This document shows, in pieces, positions 23,029 to 31,857 of a DNA stretch of 64,000 nucleotides (positions are counted from its first letter, which is position 1; every line of letters begins with the position of its first letter). Made by a program: the position numbers and the translations under genes. This DNA comes from DATAGF01 sp963834875 (GTDB lineage Bacteria; Actinomycetota; Thermoleophilia; Miltoncostaeales; Miltoncostaeaceae). The stretch covers positions 62,001 through 126,000 of the forward strand of contig CAWIDG010000015.1 in assembly GCA_963834875.1 (NCBI GenBank), read 5' to 3'. The notes beneath the pieces are model-generated. The model saw only the letters and a program-made list of their open reading frames with translations. It searched no databases and was not told the origin of the DNA.

Positions 23029-23999
23029 GCGCGATCGCGCCGGCGATCTCCTCGAGGTCGGCGGCGTCCAGCGCGAGCTCGCCTCCGGCGAGCCAGCCGT
23101 TCGACCTGGTCGGGCCCGCGTGCCCCGCAGATCGCGCCGGTCACCTCGGGCCACGCGAGCGTCCACGCGACCGCCACGGCCGCGACGCTCACCCCATGGC
23201 GCTCGGCGATCGGGCGCAGCGCGTCCTGGAGGGCGAGGTTGCGCCCGAGCGCCGGGTCGCCGAAGAAGGCCTCGCCGGCCGGCCCCCGTCGCCAGTCGCC
23301 GGGGTCGAGCGACTCGTGGCGCTCGCGGCTGTACGTGCCGGTGAGCAGCCCCGACATCATCGGGCTGTAGGCGATCACCCCGGTCCCGTTCGCGGCGCAC
23401 CACGGCAGCAGCTCGGCGGCGGCGTCCCGGTTGACCGCGTTGAAGATGGGCTGGAGGCTGTTGACGTGGTGGATCGGCTCGCAGCGCTCGAGCAGGCCCA
23501 CGTCGAAATTGGACACGCCCGCCCAGCGCACCTTCCCGGCCTGCACGAGGTCGGCCATGGCCCCCCACGACTCCTCGACCGGCGTGCCCGTCAGGGTGTC
23601 CGGCCAGTGGAACTGGTAGAGGTCGATGACCTCGACGCCGAGCCGCCGCAGGGACTCATCGCACTCCCTGCGGATCTCGCCGGGGCGGAGGTTGGGCCGC
23701 GGCACGCCGTCGGGCTGGTCGTGCCAGACCATGCCGCACTTGGTGAAGACGAGGGGCCGCTCGGACGACGGGATGTCCAGGAGGGCCTGGCACACGACCT
23801 CCTCGGAGTGGCCGAGGCCGTACGCCGGGGCCGTGTCGATCCAGTCGATCCCGGCGGCGAGCGCGTGGCGGATCGCCGCCACCGACTCGGCGTCGTCCTG
23901 CGCGCCCCAGCCGTAGGCCCACTCGCCGCCGATGGCCCACGCCCCGAGGCCCACCGTCGTGATCTCCGGGCCCGCGGCCCCCAGCCGGCGCCGGGCCAT
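22991..23999 (-). CDS. Aldo/keto reductase (frameshift at 23099)
   Basis: About 335 residues after removing one base. This is an NADPH-dependent carbonyl reductase of TIM-barrel AKR type: TVGLGAWAIGGEWAYGWGAQ, DWIDTAPAYGLGHSEEVVCQ with catalytic Asp and Tyr, LVFTKCGMVW with the Lys, and VIDLYQFHWPD with the His. RWAGVSNFDVGLLERCEPIH and VIAYSPMMSGLLTGTY follow. One extra G at 23099 breaks the C-terminus; beyond it the protein reads GWLAGGELALDAADLEEIAG and stops at 22991. ATG 23999 overlaps the TGA of the GH15 gene, so the two are coupled. Confidence 0.85.
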
Positions 24000-25843
24000 C
24001 ACGCGCTCTCGCCCAGCGCCCTGTTGAGGTCCCAGGCGGCCGAGATCAGCCCGAGGTGGGTGAACGCCTGGGGGTAGTTGCCGAGCGCCTCGCCGGTGTC
24101 GCCGACCTGCTCGGCGAAGAGGCCGAGGTTGCTCGCGTACGTGAGCATCTTCTCGAAGACGAGCCGCGCCTGGTCGAGCCGGCCCGCCCGCGTGAGGCAC
24201 TCGACCAGCCAGAACGAGCAGAGCGAGAACGACCCCTCCCCGGCGCCCCCCAGGCCGTCGTCGGCGGCCCTCGTCGGGTGGTAGCGGTAGACCAGGCTGT
24301 CCGAGACCAGCTCCTCGTGGATCGCGTCGAGCGTCGACAGCATCCGCGGGTCGCGCGGCCCGATGAACTTCACGAGCGGCATCAGCAGGTTGCTCGCGTC
24401 GAGGACGTCGCCGCCGTAGTACTGCACGAAGGACTGCCGCTCGGCGCTCCAGCCGCGCGTCATGATCTCCTCGTAGATCGCGTCGCGCTGGCTGCGCCAC
24501 CTGATCGTGTCGCCGGGCAGCCCGCGCTGGGTCTGCATGCGCATCGCGCGCTCGAACGCGACCCAGCACATGAGCCGCGAGTAGACGAAGTCGCGCCGCC
24601 CGCCGCGCACCTCCCAGATCCCCTCGTCGGGCTGCTGCCAGTTGTCGGCGAGCCAGTCGAGCAGGCGGCGCACGTTGCGCCACAGCTCCCAGCTGATCGG
24701 CTCCTGCTTGTTGGACAGGTAGACGGCGTCCATCACCTCGCCGTAGACGTCCAGCTGCAGCTGGTCGTGGGCGCCGTTGCCGATGCGCACCGGCCGCGAG
24801 CCGCGGTAGCCCTCCAGGTGGCTCAGCTCGACCTCCGTGAGGTCGCTGGTGCCGTCGATGCCGTAGACGATCTGCAGCTGCGGGTCGTCGGGGTCGGTCT
24901 CGCGGCACCGCTCCTCGATCCAGTCGTTGAAGGAGAGCGCCTCGTCGTAGAAGCCCAGCCGCTGGAACGCGAAGGCGGTGAAGGCCGAGTCGCGCAGCCA
25001 GGCGTAGCGGTAGTCCCAGTTGCGCCGGCCACCGATCCCCTCCGGCAGGCTCGTCGTCGGCGCCGCGACCATCGCGCCGGTGGGCTCGTAGGTGCAGAGC
25101 TTGAGGGTGATGGCCGAGCGCTGGACCATCTCGCGCCAACGCCCGTCGTACCGCATCGGCGACGCCCAGCGGCGCCAGCCCCGGTACGTCTCGTCGAGGA
25201 AGCGGTTGACCGCCTCGTCGGACCACCGCTCGCCGGCGCCGTGGGGCTGCAGCACGAACCACGACCGCTGGCCGGCGGACAGCGCGAAGCGGGTGGTGGC
25301 GGCGGGGCCGTCGGCGGTGAGCGGGATGCTCGAGTGGAGCTCGGTGCCCGAGCCGTCATCGGCCGCGAACCGGGCCAGCTCGGGGCGCGGGAGCTCGAGC
25401 CGGTGGGCGAGCCGGCCGTAGCTGAACGCGGGGCGGCACGACATGCGGAACTCGACCGAGCCGCGGACCACGTCGACCCGCCGCACCACGGCGCAGGGCT
25501 CCAGCCGGAGCGGCATGAAGTCGGTGACCTCGGCGACCCCGCCCTCGCTGAAGAAGCGGGTCAGCAGGACCGCGGTGTCCGGCAGGTAGAGCTGCTTGCT
25601 GGGGCACGGGAGCGCCGGGGCGACGCGGAAGCTGCCCCCGGCGTCGGCGTCGAGGATCGCGGCGAAGAGGCTGGGGCCGTCGAAGCGCCTCGGGCAGAAC
25701 CAGTCGATCGACCCGTCTCGGCCGACGAGCGCCGCTGTGCGCAGGTCGCCGATCAGGCCGTAGCTCTCGATCGGCTTGTAGCGCGGCTCGTGGGGATCCC
25801 CCCAGCCCGGCTCGTCGACGGCGATCGCGGGCTCGGTGGCCAT
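23999..25843 (-). CDS. GH15 family glycoside hydrolase (glucoamylase/trehalase type)
   Basis: A 614-residue protein with the actinobacterial GH15 layout. The N-terminal beta-sandwich region reads PIESYGLIGDLRTAALVGRD GSIDWFCPRRFD. The (alpha/alpha)6 barrel has GGRRNWDYRYAWLRDSAFTA, DEGIWEVRGGRRDFVYSRLM with the first catalytic-position Glu, and GLFAEQVGDTGEALGNYPQA FTHLGLI with the second Glu. Characterised relatives in mycobacteria are trehalases; others cleave alpha-glucans. No signal peptide, so it is cytoplasmic. TAGAGT lies six bases before ATG 25843, suggesting a leaderless mRNA. It is coupled to the aldo/keto reductase downstream. Confidence 0.9.
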   Translation of the reverse strand: MATEPAIAVDEPGWGDPHEPRYKPIESYGLIGDLRTAALVGRDGSIDWFCPRRFDGPSLFAAILDADAGGSFRVAPALPCPSKQLYLPDTAVLLTRFFSEGGVAEVTDFMPLRLEPCAVVRRVDVVRGSVEFRMSCRPAFSYGRLAHRLELPRPELARFAADDGSGTELHSSIPLTADGPAATTRFALSAGQRSWFVLQPHGAGERWSDEAVNRFLDETYRGWRRWASPMRYDGRWREMVQRSAITLKLCTYEPTGAMVAAPTTSLPEGIGGRRNWDYRYAWLRDSAFTAFAFQRLGFYDEALSFNDWIEERCRETDPDDPQLQIVYGIDGTSDLTEVELSHLEGYRGSRPVRIGNGAHDQLQLDVYGEVMDAVYLSNKQEPISWELWRNVRRLLDWLADNWQQPDEGIWEVRGGRRDFVYSRLMCWVAFERAMRMQTQRGLPGDTIRWRSQRDAIYEEIMTRGWSAERQSFVQYYGGDVLDASNLLMPLVKFIGPRDPRMLSTLDAIHEELVSDSLVYRYHPTRAADDGLGGAGEGSFSLCSFWLVECLTRAGRLDQARLVFEKMLTYASNLGLFAEQVGDTGEALGNYPQAFTHLGLISAAWDLNRALGESA

Positions 25844-25855
25844 CGCGTGACTCTA
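25844..25855 (-). promoter_or_regulatory. Putative leaderless -10 element of the GH15 gene
   Basis: TAGAGT at 25855-25850 is followed by six bases and ATG 25843. No convincing -35 was found. Confidence 0.4.
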
Positions 25856-25944
25856 CCCCGCCGGCCACGGTCTACGGTTCCGCCCGATGAGCGCCCGCGC
25901 CCCCCTCCCGCCGGCGTGCCCGTGACGGCCCGCGGAGGCCGGCG

Positions 25945-26862
25945 CTGACCGAGACCGCCTTCGCGGCCCTCGTGATCATGCTGGCGGGGGCCGTCGCCCG
26001 CCGCTTCGGGATCATCCGCCGCGACGACGGGCCGGTGCTCGTGCGCTTCGTGATCTACCTCGCGCTGCCGGCGCTGATCTTCCTGATCCTGATCGACGCC
26101 GACCTGGACGCCGCGCTGGTGCTCGTGCCGATCGCGGCCTTCATCATCCACTTCCTGCTGCTCGGCCTGTCCTGGGCCGCGACGCGGTTGTGGGGCATGG
26201 AGCGCCCGAGGGCCGGGGCGCTGATCGTCGCGACCGCCGTGGGGAACACCGGCTTCTTCGGCCTGCCACTGATCGCCGCGTCCGGCGAGGGGTTCTCGCT
26301 GCCGGCCGCCGTGATGTACGACCAGATCGCGACGGCGCTCATCACCTGGACCTCGACCGTCGCGGTCGCGACGGCCTACGGACGGGCCGACCACGAGCCG
26401 AGGGTCTCGCTCGGCGAGCTCGGCCGGTCGCTCCTGCTGCCGCCCAACTGGGCGCTCGCCGCCGGGCTCGCCCTCAACCTCGCGGGCGTCGACGGGCTCC
26501 CCTCCCTCGTGGAGCGCCCGCTGGAGCTGCTCGCCGCGGCCGTGCTGCCGCTGACGATGATCTACGCGGGCCTGATGATCGACCTCCGCGGGCTGCCCCG
26601 GCTGTGGGGCGAGGTGAGCTACGCGGCGGTCGTGCGCCTGGGGATCGCGGCCGTGATCGGGCTCGCGGTGGCGACCGCCCTCGGCCTCACCGGCGACGTC
26701 CTCGACACCGTCGTCATCATGGCGGCCATGCCGACCGCCATGATGTCGCTCGTGATCGGAGCGCGATCGGGCCTGCGGGCCGACGTCCTCGCCGCCGCCG
26801 TCGTGGTCACGACCCTGCTGTCGACCGCGACCCTGCCGATCTGGCGGGAGGCGCTGCTGTGA
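25945..26862 (+). CDS. AEC family transporter (auxin efflux carrier-like permease)
   Basis: A 305-residue permease with ten hydrophobic segments. Helix 1 (TETAFAALVIMLAGAVARRF) is complete only when translation starts at CTG 25945, which has GGAGG six bases upstream; the next GTG (25972) would cut the helix. The AEC-type crossover appears in VGNTGFFGLPLIAASGEGF. LNLAGVDGLPSLVERPLELL is the start of the second half. AEC carriers export malate, malonate or auxin-like acids; the substrate here is unknown. The pyrF GTG overlaps its stop (GTGA). Confidence 0.85.
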   Translation: MTETAFAALVIMLAGAVARRFGIIRRDDGPVLVRFVIYLALPALIFLILIDADLDAALVLVPIAAFIIHFLLLGLSWAATRLWGMERPRAGALIVATAVGNTGFFGLPLIAASGEGFSLPAAVMYDQIATALITWTSTVAVATAYGRADHEPRVSLGELGRSLLLPPNWALAAGLALNLAGVDGLPSLVERPLELLAAAVLPLTMIYAGLMIDLRGLPRLWGEVSYAAVVRLGIAAVIGLAVATALGLTGDVLDTVVIMAAMPTAMMSLVIGARSGLRADVLAAAVVVTTLLSTATLPIWREALL

Positions 26863-27692
26863 GCGCCGCCGGCTTCGGCTCCCGGCTCGCCGCCGCCGTC
26901 GATGCGCGCGCGAGCCAGGTCGTCCTGGGGCTCGACCCCGACCCGGCGCGCGTGCCGGGCGGCGCGGAGGGCGCGCGCGCGTTCTGCCGCCGGGCCATCG
27001 CCGCGGCCGGCCCCGCGTGCGTGGCGGCCAAGCTGCAGCTCGCCTCGTTCGAGCGCTTCGGGGCCGCCGGCTGGGACGCCTTCGAGCGGGTGGCCGCCAC
27101 CGCCGCGGACGCCGGACTGCTGGTGATCGCCGACGCCAAGCGCGGGGACGTCAACGTCACGAGCCGCGCCTACGCTGAGGCCTTCCTGCGCCCGCCGATC
27201 GACGCGATGACCGTCAACCCGCTGCTCGGCGGCGACGCCCTCGCGCCCTTCCTCGAGGCGGCCGCGGCCGGCGGCCGCGGGCTGTTCGCGCTGGTGCGGA
27301 CGTCGAACCCCGGGGCGGCGGAGCTGCAGGACCTGCCCCTGGCGGCCGGCGGCCTGTGGCACGAGGAGGTCGCCCGGCGCGTGGCCGGCTGGGGCGCGGC
27401 GTCGGTCGACGGCTCCGGCCTGTCGGCCCTCGGCGCCGTCGTCGGCGCGACCGTCCCGGGGCGGCTGGCCGCGCTGCGGGGGCTGATGCCGCACCAGCCC
27501 TTCCTCGTCCCCGGCGTGGGCGTCCAGGGGGGGCGGGCCGAGGACCTCGGCCCGGCCTTCGGCGGCCGGCCGGCCGGCGCGCTCGTCTCGGCGAGCCGCT
27601 CGATCATCTTCGCCGAGTCGCCGCGCCGCGCCGCGGAGGACCTGCGCGAGGCGCTGTGGGCCGCCTTCGAGGCGGCCCCTGCATCGGCGTAG
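26859..27692 (+). CDS. pyrF: Orotidine 5'-phosphate decarboxylase (type 2)
   Basis: Makes UMP from OMP. A 277-residue type-2 enzyme, the longer actinobacterial form: SQVVLGLDPDPARVP (strand 1), VAAKLQLASFERFG with a catalytic-site Lys, and LLVIADAKRGDVNVTSRAYA carrying the Asp-Lys-Asp active-site motif (DAKRGD). MTVNPLLGGDALAPFLEAAA, FALVRTSNPGAAELQDL and LVPGVGVQGGRAEDLGPAF bind phosphate. It starts at GTG 26859 in a GTGA overlap with the AEC transporter gene. The other pyr genes are not nearby. Confidence 0.93.
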   Translation: MSAAGFGSRLAAAVDARASQVVLGLDPDPARVPGGAEGARAFCRRAIAAAGPACVAAKLQLASFERFGAAGWDAFERVAATAADAGLLVIADAKRGDVNVTSRAYAEAFLRPPIDAMTVNPLLGGDALAPFLEAAAAGGRGLFALVRTSNPGAAELQDLPLAAGGLWHEEVARRVAGWGAASVDGSGLSALGAVVGATVPGRLAALRGLMPHQPFLVPGVGVQGGRAEDLGPAFGGRPAGALVSASRSIIFAESPRRAAEDLREALWAAFEAAPASA

Positions 27693-27707
27693 CGGACGAC
27701 GAGCCCG

Positions 27708-28034
27708 TCAGTCGCAGCTGACGGCCACCGCCAGCGCGGCGCAGACCTCCCGCATCCGCTCGTCGCTGAGGCGTCCGAGCCGTTCGACCAGCAGGCCGAC
27801 GGCCACGTTCTCGAGCGAGTCCAGGTTGACCGCCGAACGGCGCGGAACGGGGTCGTCGCCGGGCTCGAGGATGACCTCGCTCGGCAGGTTGCGGATGGTC
27901 GTCGTGCATGGGCCGACGATCGCCATCCGCCGCCGGCCGATCGCGCTGTCGCGCGAGAGGATCACCACCGGGCGGCGCCCGATCTCGGGCGGCTCGCTCC
28001 ACCAGACCTCGCCGCGCGCGGGGGTCGGTCTCAT
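27708..28034 (-). CDS. MazF/PemK-type endoribonuclease toxin
   Basis: A 108-residue toxin of the PemK/MazF family. The opening RPTPARGEVWWSEPPEIGRR PVVILSRD is the conserved beta-barrel start with the Arg-Pro-x-Val-Val-Leu/Ile motif. MAIVGPCTTTIRNLPSEVIL EPGDD is the central Thr-rich strand pair, and AVNLDSLENVAV the dimer strand before the last helix. MazF toxins cut single-stranded mRNA at short sequences. ATG 28034 overlaps the TGA of the antitoxin gene as ATGA, the usual toxin-antitoxin arrangement. Confidence 0.88.
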   Translation of the reverse strand: MRPTPARGEVWWSEPPEIGRRPVVILSRDSAIGRRRMAIVGPCTTTIRNLPSEVILEPGDDPVPRRSAVNLDSLENVAVGLLVERLGRLSDERMREVCAALAVAVSCD

Positions 28035-28266
28035 CCCGAGCGCACGGCCCGGTGCCATGAATCGAGATCGCCCCACTCGTCGGCCTCGTCGAGGGGGTGC
28101 TCATCATAGGCGCGGTACGTGGCGTCGATCTCCGCGGCGCGGTGCCGGGCGACCAGCGCCTGGAGCGCGGCGTCGAGGAGCGCGGCGTCGTTCTCCAGGG
28201 GCGCAATCCGCGCGCGACCGCGAGGAGCTCCCGGTCGAACGGTCGTGCTGACGCGCTGCCGTGCAT
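28031..28266 (-). CDS. Antitoxin partner of the MazF-type toxin (one-base deletion near 28211)
   Basis: About 78 residues after restoring one base: MHGSASARPFDRELLAVARR, then IAPLENDAALLDAALQALVA, RHRAAEIDATYRAYDEHPLD and EADEWGDLDSWHRAVRSG. The helical, acidic C-terminal half (EHPLDEADEWGDLDSWH) is what MazE-type antitoxins use to wrap the toxin. The N-terminus probably binds DNA. ATG 28266 lies six bases after TACGAT, so the operon promoter may give a leaderless mRNA. Without the correction the acidic half is read in a frame with no usable start. Confidence 0.65.
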
Positions 28267-28278
28267 GCCATCATCGTA
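28267..28278 (-). promoter_or_regulatory. Putative leaderless -10 element of the toxin-antitoxin operon
   Basis: TACGAT at 28278-28273 is followed by six bases and ATG 28266. Confidence 0.4.
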
Positions 28279-28323
28279 GCATCCCTGTGGCATAGCGGAT
28301 CGACCCGCGGCCGCGCTGATGAA

Positions 28324-28368
28324 CCGATCCCCGGGCGCCGGCCGGACCTCCGGCGCCGCGGGGATCGG
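28324..28368. repeat. Long hairpin between the toxin-antitoxin operon and the carboxypeptidase gene
   Basis: The arms span 28324-28341 and 28350-28368, 18 pairs with a single bulged base and an 8-base loop. They begin CCGATCCCCG and end CGGGGATCGG. It lies between two divergent genes, where a terminator is not expected, so it may be a repeat element, a leader structure or a protein-binding dyad. The remaining bases to 28541 hold no gene that I can support. Confidence 0.6.
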
Positions 28369-28541
28369 TCCGCGCCCCCCGGCGTGTCCGGCCCGGCCTC
28401 CGGCGTACGACGGGAGCCGCCTGCGGGCGGCGTGGGCGCGCCCCCTCCGAACCGGTGGGGGTCGTCGAGCGGTTGGGGCTACGTACGAGCGCCCGAAACG
28501 GATCACATCGGATTTCGCCGGTCCCCGGTCGCGGGGCTAGG

Positions 28542-29672
28542 ATGCCCCGCGTGCTCCGCAGGCTCGCGGTCATGGCCGTGCTGGCATTGCTCGTCGCGGC
28601 CTGGCCGGCCCGCGCGGCCGCCCCCACCGTCGATGCGGACGCCTATATCGTCGTCGAGCCGGCGACCGGGGAGGTTCTGGCGCAGCGCGCGCCGGATCGG
28701 GGGCTGCCGATGGCGAGCACCACGAAGATCATGACGGCGCTGATCGTGCTCGAGTCGGCCGATCTCGAGGACGTGATGACGGTGCCGCCGGAGGCGGTGG
28801 TCGGCGGCTCGTCGGGGCGGTTGGAGGCCGGTGAGCAGCTGAGCGTCCGCGACCTCCTCACGGCGCTCCTGGTCGCGAGCGGCAACGACGCGGCGATCAC
28901 CCTCGCGGAGGGCGTGGCCGGCTCGCAGGAGGCGTTCGTCGCCCGGATGAACCGCCGCGCCCGCGAGCTCGGGCTCACGAGGACGCGCTTCGCGAACCCG
29001 CACGGCCTCGATGCGCCGGGCCACCGGTCGAGCGTCCGCGACCTCGTGGCCCTGAGCCGCGAGGCGATGAAGAACCCCGTCTTCCGCGAGACGGTGTCGC
29101 TCCGCCGGGCGACGATCCCCGGGCCGGGCGGCGTGGGGACCCGCGAGTACCTCTCCGAGAACCTCCTGCTCGACATCGACCCGGACGTCAACGGCGTGAA
29201 GACGGGGATGACGGACGGCGCCGGCTACGCGCTCGTCGCCCACGCCCGTCGCCGCCCGGAGTCGCCCGAGCTGTACGTGGCGCTCATCGGCGCACCCAGC
29301 GAGTCGGCCCGCGCCCGCGACGGGTTGAGCCTGCTGGACCACGGGCGCGCCCAGTACGCCCCCGCCACCCTCATCGCCGAGGGCACGGTCTTCGGCCGCG
29401 TCCCGGTCGACGACCGTCCCGGCCGGTCGGTCCCGTACCGGGCGGCCTCCCCGCTGGTCGCGCCGCTGAGGCTGGGCGAGCCCGTCACCGAGACCATCAC
29501 CGCGCCACCCGAGATCTCGGCGCCGGTCGAGGAGGGCGAGGTGATCGGCAGCGTCACGGTGCGGCAGGGCGAGCGCGTGCTCGGCCGCCGCGACCTGGTC
29601 GCCGCCGAGTCGGCCGGCGAGCCTGGCCTCTGGGACCGCGTGCGCGCCGGGTTCGAGGAGCTCGCTCCGTGA
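28542..29672 (+). CDS. D-alanyl-D-alanine carboxypeptidase (S11 family, PBP5-like)
   Basis: An exported peptidase that trims the terminal D-Ala of peptidoglycan stems. The signal peptide VLRRLAVMAVLALLVAAWPA RAAA is followed by the serine-peptidase triad motifs: ASTTKIMTALIVLES (SxxK), ASGNDAAITLAEG (SxN) and NGVKTGMTDGAGYALVA (KTG). The C-terminal 100 residues are the beta-rich PBP5_C domain (EEGEVIGSVTVRQGERVLGR RDLV). ATG 28542 is given, but a TAGGAT hexamer overlaps it and sits seven bases before the in-frame GTG 28551, which may be the real leaderless start. The sugar kinase gene overlaps its stop (GTGA). Confidence 0.9.
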   Translation: MPRVLRRLAVMAVLALLVAAWPARAAAPTVDADAYIVVEPATGEVLAQRAPDRGLPMASTTKIMTALIVLESADLEDVMTVPPEAVVGGSSGRLEAGEQLSVRDLLTALLVASGNDAAITLAEGVAGSQEAFVARMNRRARELGLTRTRFANPHGLDAPGHRSSVRDLVALSREAMKNPVFRETVSLRRATIPGPGGVGTREYLSENLLLDIDPDVNGVKTGMTDGAGYALVAHARRRPESPELYVALIGAPSESARARDGLSLLDHGRAQYAPATLIAEGTVFGRVPVDDRPGRSVPYRAASPLVAPLRLGEPVTETITAPPEISAPVEEGEVIGSVTVRQGERVLGRRDLVAAESAGEPGLWDRVRAGFEELAP

Positions 29673-30619
29673 TCGTCACCGTCACGCTGAACGCGGCCAT
29701 CGACCGCACCGTGCGCGTGCCGAACTTCCAGCTCGGGGCCCGCCACCGCGCCGACGCCTCGCTGCGCCTGCCCGGCGGCAAGGGCGTGAACGTGGCGCGG
29801 GCGCTCAAGAGCCTGGGCCAGCCGGTGATCGCGACCGGATTGGCGGGCGGCAGGACCGGCGTGCAGATCATCGAGGAGCTGACCGCGGAGGGGATCCTCA
29901 ACGACTTCGTCCGCATCGCCGACGAGTCGCGCACCAGCACGGCGGTGATCGACCCGACCAACAGCCAGCAGACCGAGATCAACGAGTACGGGCCCTCGGT
30001 GCAGCCCGCCGAGCTGGACGTGCTGGTCGACAAGATCCGGTACCTCTCCAAGGGCGCGGACGTCTTCGTCCTCGCCGGCTCCCTGCCGCGGGACGTGCCC
30101 TCCGGCTACTACGAGGCCCTGCTCCGCGAGCTGCGCCGGGAGAAGATGGTGACGGCGGTCGATGCCGCGGGGCCCTCCCTGCGCGCCGCGCTGGCGGCCG
30201 AGCCGGGCGTCGTCAGCCCGAACGTGCGCGAGGCCGAGGAGATCGTCGGCCACGAGTTCGGGGACGAGGAGGACATGGTCGCCGGCGTGGCCACCCTGGC
30301 CCAGATGGGCGCCGAGACGGCCCTCATCCACCACGAGGACGGCTGCGTGGCCCACGTCCGCGCCGCCGCCGGCAAGCGCGGCCACACCTACGCCGCTCGG
30401 CTCCCCGCCCGCACCGACGTGATCTCGACGGTCGGCTCGGGGGACGCGTTCCTCGCCGGCTACCTCTCGGCGCGCTACGGCCACCAGCCCGCCGAGGCGT
30501 CCCTCGCGCTCGCGGTCGCCTGCGGCGCCGCCAACACCCAGCGCTTCGGCGCCGGCGTCTTCGACCCGTCGGACGTCGAGTCGCTGATGCGCCGCGTGGA
30601 GGTCGAGCGGATGGCCTGA
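29669..30619 (+). CDS. PfkB-family hexose-phosphate kinase (1-phosphofructokinase type)
   Basis: A 316-residue ribokinase-fold kinase. VTVTLNAAIDRTVRVPNFQL is the 1-phosphofructokinase/LacC-type opening. ASLRLPGGKGVNVARALKSL GQPVIATGL is PfkB signature 1. DVISTVGSGDAFLAGYLSAR contains the catalytic Asp and anion hole (GSGDAF). It phosphorylates a fructose- or tagatose-phosphate at C1/C6, feeding glycolysis. GTG 29669 overlaps the carboxypeptidase stop. No PTS genes are in the window, so the physiological substrate is uncertain. Confidence 0.85.
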   Translation: MIVTVTLNAAIDRTVRVPNFQLGARHRADASLRLPGGKGVNVARALKSLGQPVIATGLAGGRTGVQIIEELTAEGILNDFVRIADESRTSTAVIDPTNSQQTEINEYGPSVQPAELDVLVDKIRYLSKGADVFVLAGSLPRDVPSGYYEALLRELRREKMVTAVDAAGPSLRAALAAEPGVVSPNVREAEEIVGHEFGDEEDMVAGVATLAQMGAETALIHHEDGCVAHVRAAAGKRGHTYAARLPARTDVISTVGSGDAFLAGYLSARYGHQPAEASLALAVACGAANTQRFGAGVFDPSDVESLMRRVEVERMA

Positions 30620-30660
30620 CCGACGCCGGCCCTGACGCGGCGTCCGGCCGGGGGCGCCGC

Positions 30661-30666
30661 TACAAT
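30661..30666 (+). promoter_or_regulatory. -10 element upstream of the GuaB3 gene
   Basis: TACAAT, one base from the TATAAT consensus, 34 bases before GTG 30700. The GGCAGGGGGG just before the start can serve as a Shine-Dalgarno. No strong -35 was seen. Confidence 0.45.
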
Positions 30667-30699
30667 CGCCGCCTCAGACGCGCGTGGCAGGGGGGCTGG

Positions 30700-31857
30700 G
30701 TGGAGATCGACATCGGGCGGGGGAAGAAGGGCCGGAGGGCCTACGGGCTGGATGAGATCGCGATCGTGCCGAGCCGGCGCACCCGCGACCCGGAGGACGT
30801 CGACCTCTCCTGGCGGCTCGACGGGCACACCTTCGACATCCCGCTGCTCGCGTCGGCGATGGACGGCGTCGTCGACACCCGCAGCGCCGGGATCCTGGGC
30901 AAGCTGGGCGGCCTCGCGGTCCTCAACCTGGAGGGGATCCAGACGCGGTACGAGGAGGCCGACGCCGAGCTGGAGCGCATCGCCGGCCTGCCCGTGGAGG
31001 AGGCCACGCGAGGCCTCCAGGCGATCTACCGCGAGCCGGTCAAGCCCGAGCTGATCGCCCAGCGGATCAAGGAGATCAAGGACCAGGGGGTCGTCGCCGC
31101 CGGGTCCCTGACGCCGCAGCGGGTGACCGACTACGTGGACGTCGCCCTCGAGGCGGGCCTCGACGTGCTGGTCATCCAGGGGACCGTCGTGTCCGCCGAG
31201 CACGTCTCGTCGGTCGTCGAGCCGCTCAACCTGAAGCGCTTCATCTCCGAGCTGCCGGTGCCGGTGATCGTCGGCGGCTGCGCCTCGTACCACACGGCCC
31301 TCCACCTCATGCGCACCGGCGCGGTGGGCGTGCTGGCGGGCGTCGGCCCGGGCGCGGCGTGCACGACCCGGCAGGTGATCGGCGTGGGCGTCCCCCAGGC
31401 GACCGCCATCGCCGACGCCGCGGGCGCGCGCATGCAGCACCTGCTCGAGACCGGCCAGTACGTCAACGTCATCGCCGACGGCGGCATGGCCTACGCCGGC
31501 GACCTGGCCAAGGCGATCGCCTGCGGGGCCGACGCGTGCATGATCGGCTCGCCGCTCGCCAAGGCCGAGGAGGCCCCCGGCCGCGGCTACCACTGGGGCA
31601 TGGCGACCTTCCACCCGCAGCTGCCGCGCGGGACGCGCGTGAAGACCTCGACGATCGGGAGCCTGGAGGAGATCGTCCTCGGCCCCGCCCACGAGAACGA
31701 CGGCACGCTGAACCTGATCGGCGGCCTGCGCAGCGCGATGGCCACCTGCGGCTACGACTCGATCCAGAGCTTCCAGAAGTGCGAGGTGATGGTGGCGCCC
31801 GCCCTGAAGAGCGAGGGCAAGAAGCTCCAGCAGGCCCAGTCCGTGGGGATGGGGTAG
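30700..31857 (+). CDS. GuaB3 family IMP dehydrogenase-related protein
   Basis: A 385-residue TIM-barrel protein of the actinobacterial GuaB3 subgroup. EIDIGRGKKGRRAYGLDEIA IVPSRRTRDP is its characteristic N-terminus. The phosphate/active loop reads GVLAGVGPGAACTTRQVIGV GVPQ, where the Cys matches the catalytic Cys of IMP dehydrogenase (GPGS-IC-TTR there). VNVIADGGMAYAGDLAKAIA CGADACMIGSPLAKA follows. CBS domains are absent. GuaB3 proteins are reported as GMP-reductase-like or guanine-pool enzymes; canonical guaB2 is not in the window. guaA lies 6 kb downstream. Confidence 0.88.
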   Translation: MEIDIGRGKKGRRAYGLDEIAIVPSRRTRDPEDVDLSWRLDGHTFDIPLLASAMDGVVDTRSAGILGKLGGLAVLNLEGIQTRYEEADAELERIAGLPVEEATRGLQAIYREPVKPELIAQRIKEIKDQGVVAAGSLTPQRVTDYVDVALEAGLDVLVIQGTVVSAEHVSSVVEPLNLKRFISELPVPVIVGGCASYHTALHLMRTGAVGVLAGVGPGAACTTRQVIGVGVPQATAIADAAGARMQHLLETGQYVNVIADGGMAYAGDLAKAIACGADACMIGSPLAKAEEAPGRGYHWGMATFHPQLPRGTRVKTSTIGSLEEIVLGPAHENDGTLNLIGGLRSAMATCGYDSIQSFQKCEVMVAPALKSEGKKLQQAQSVGMG

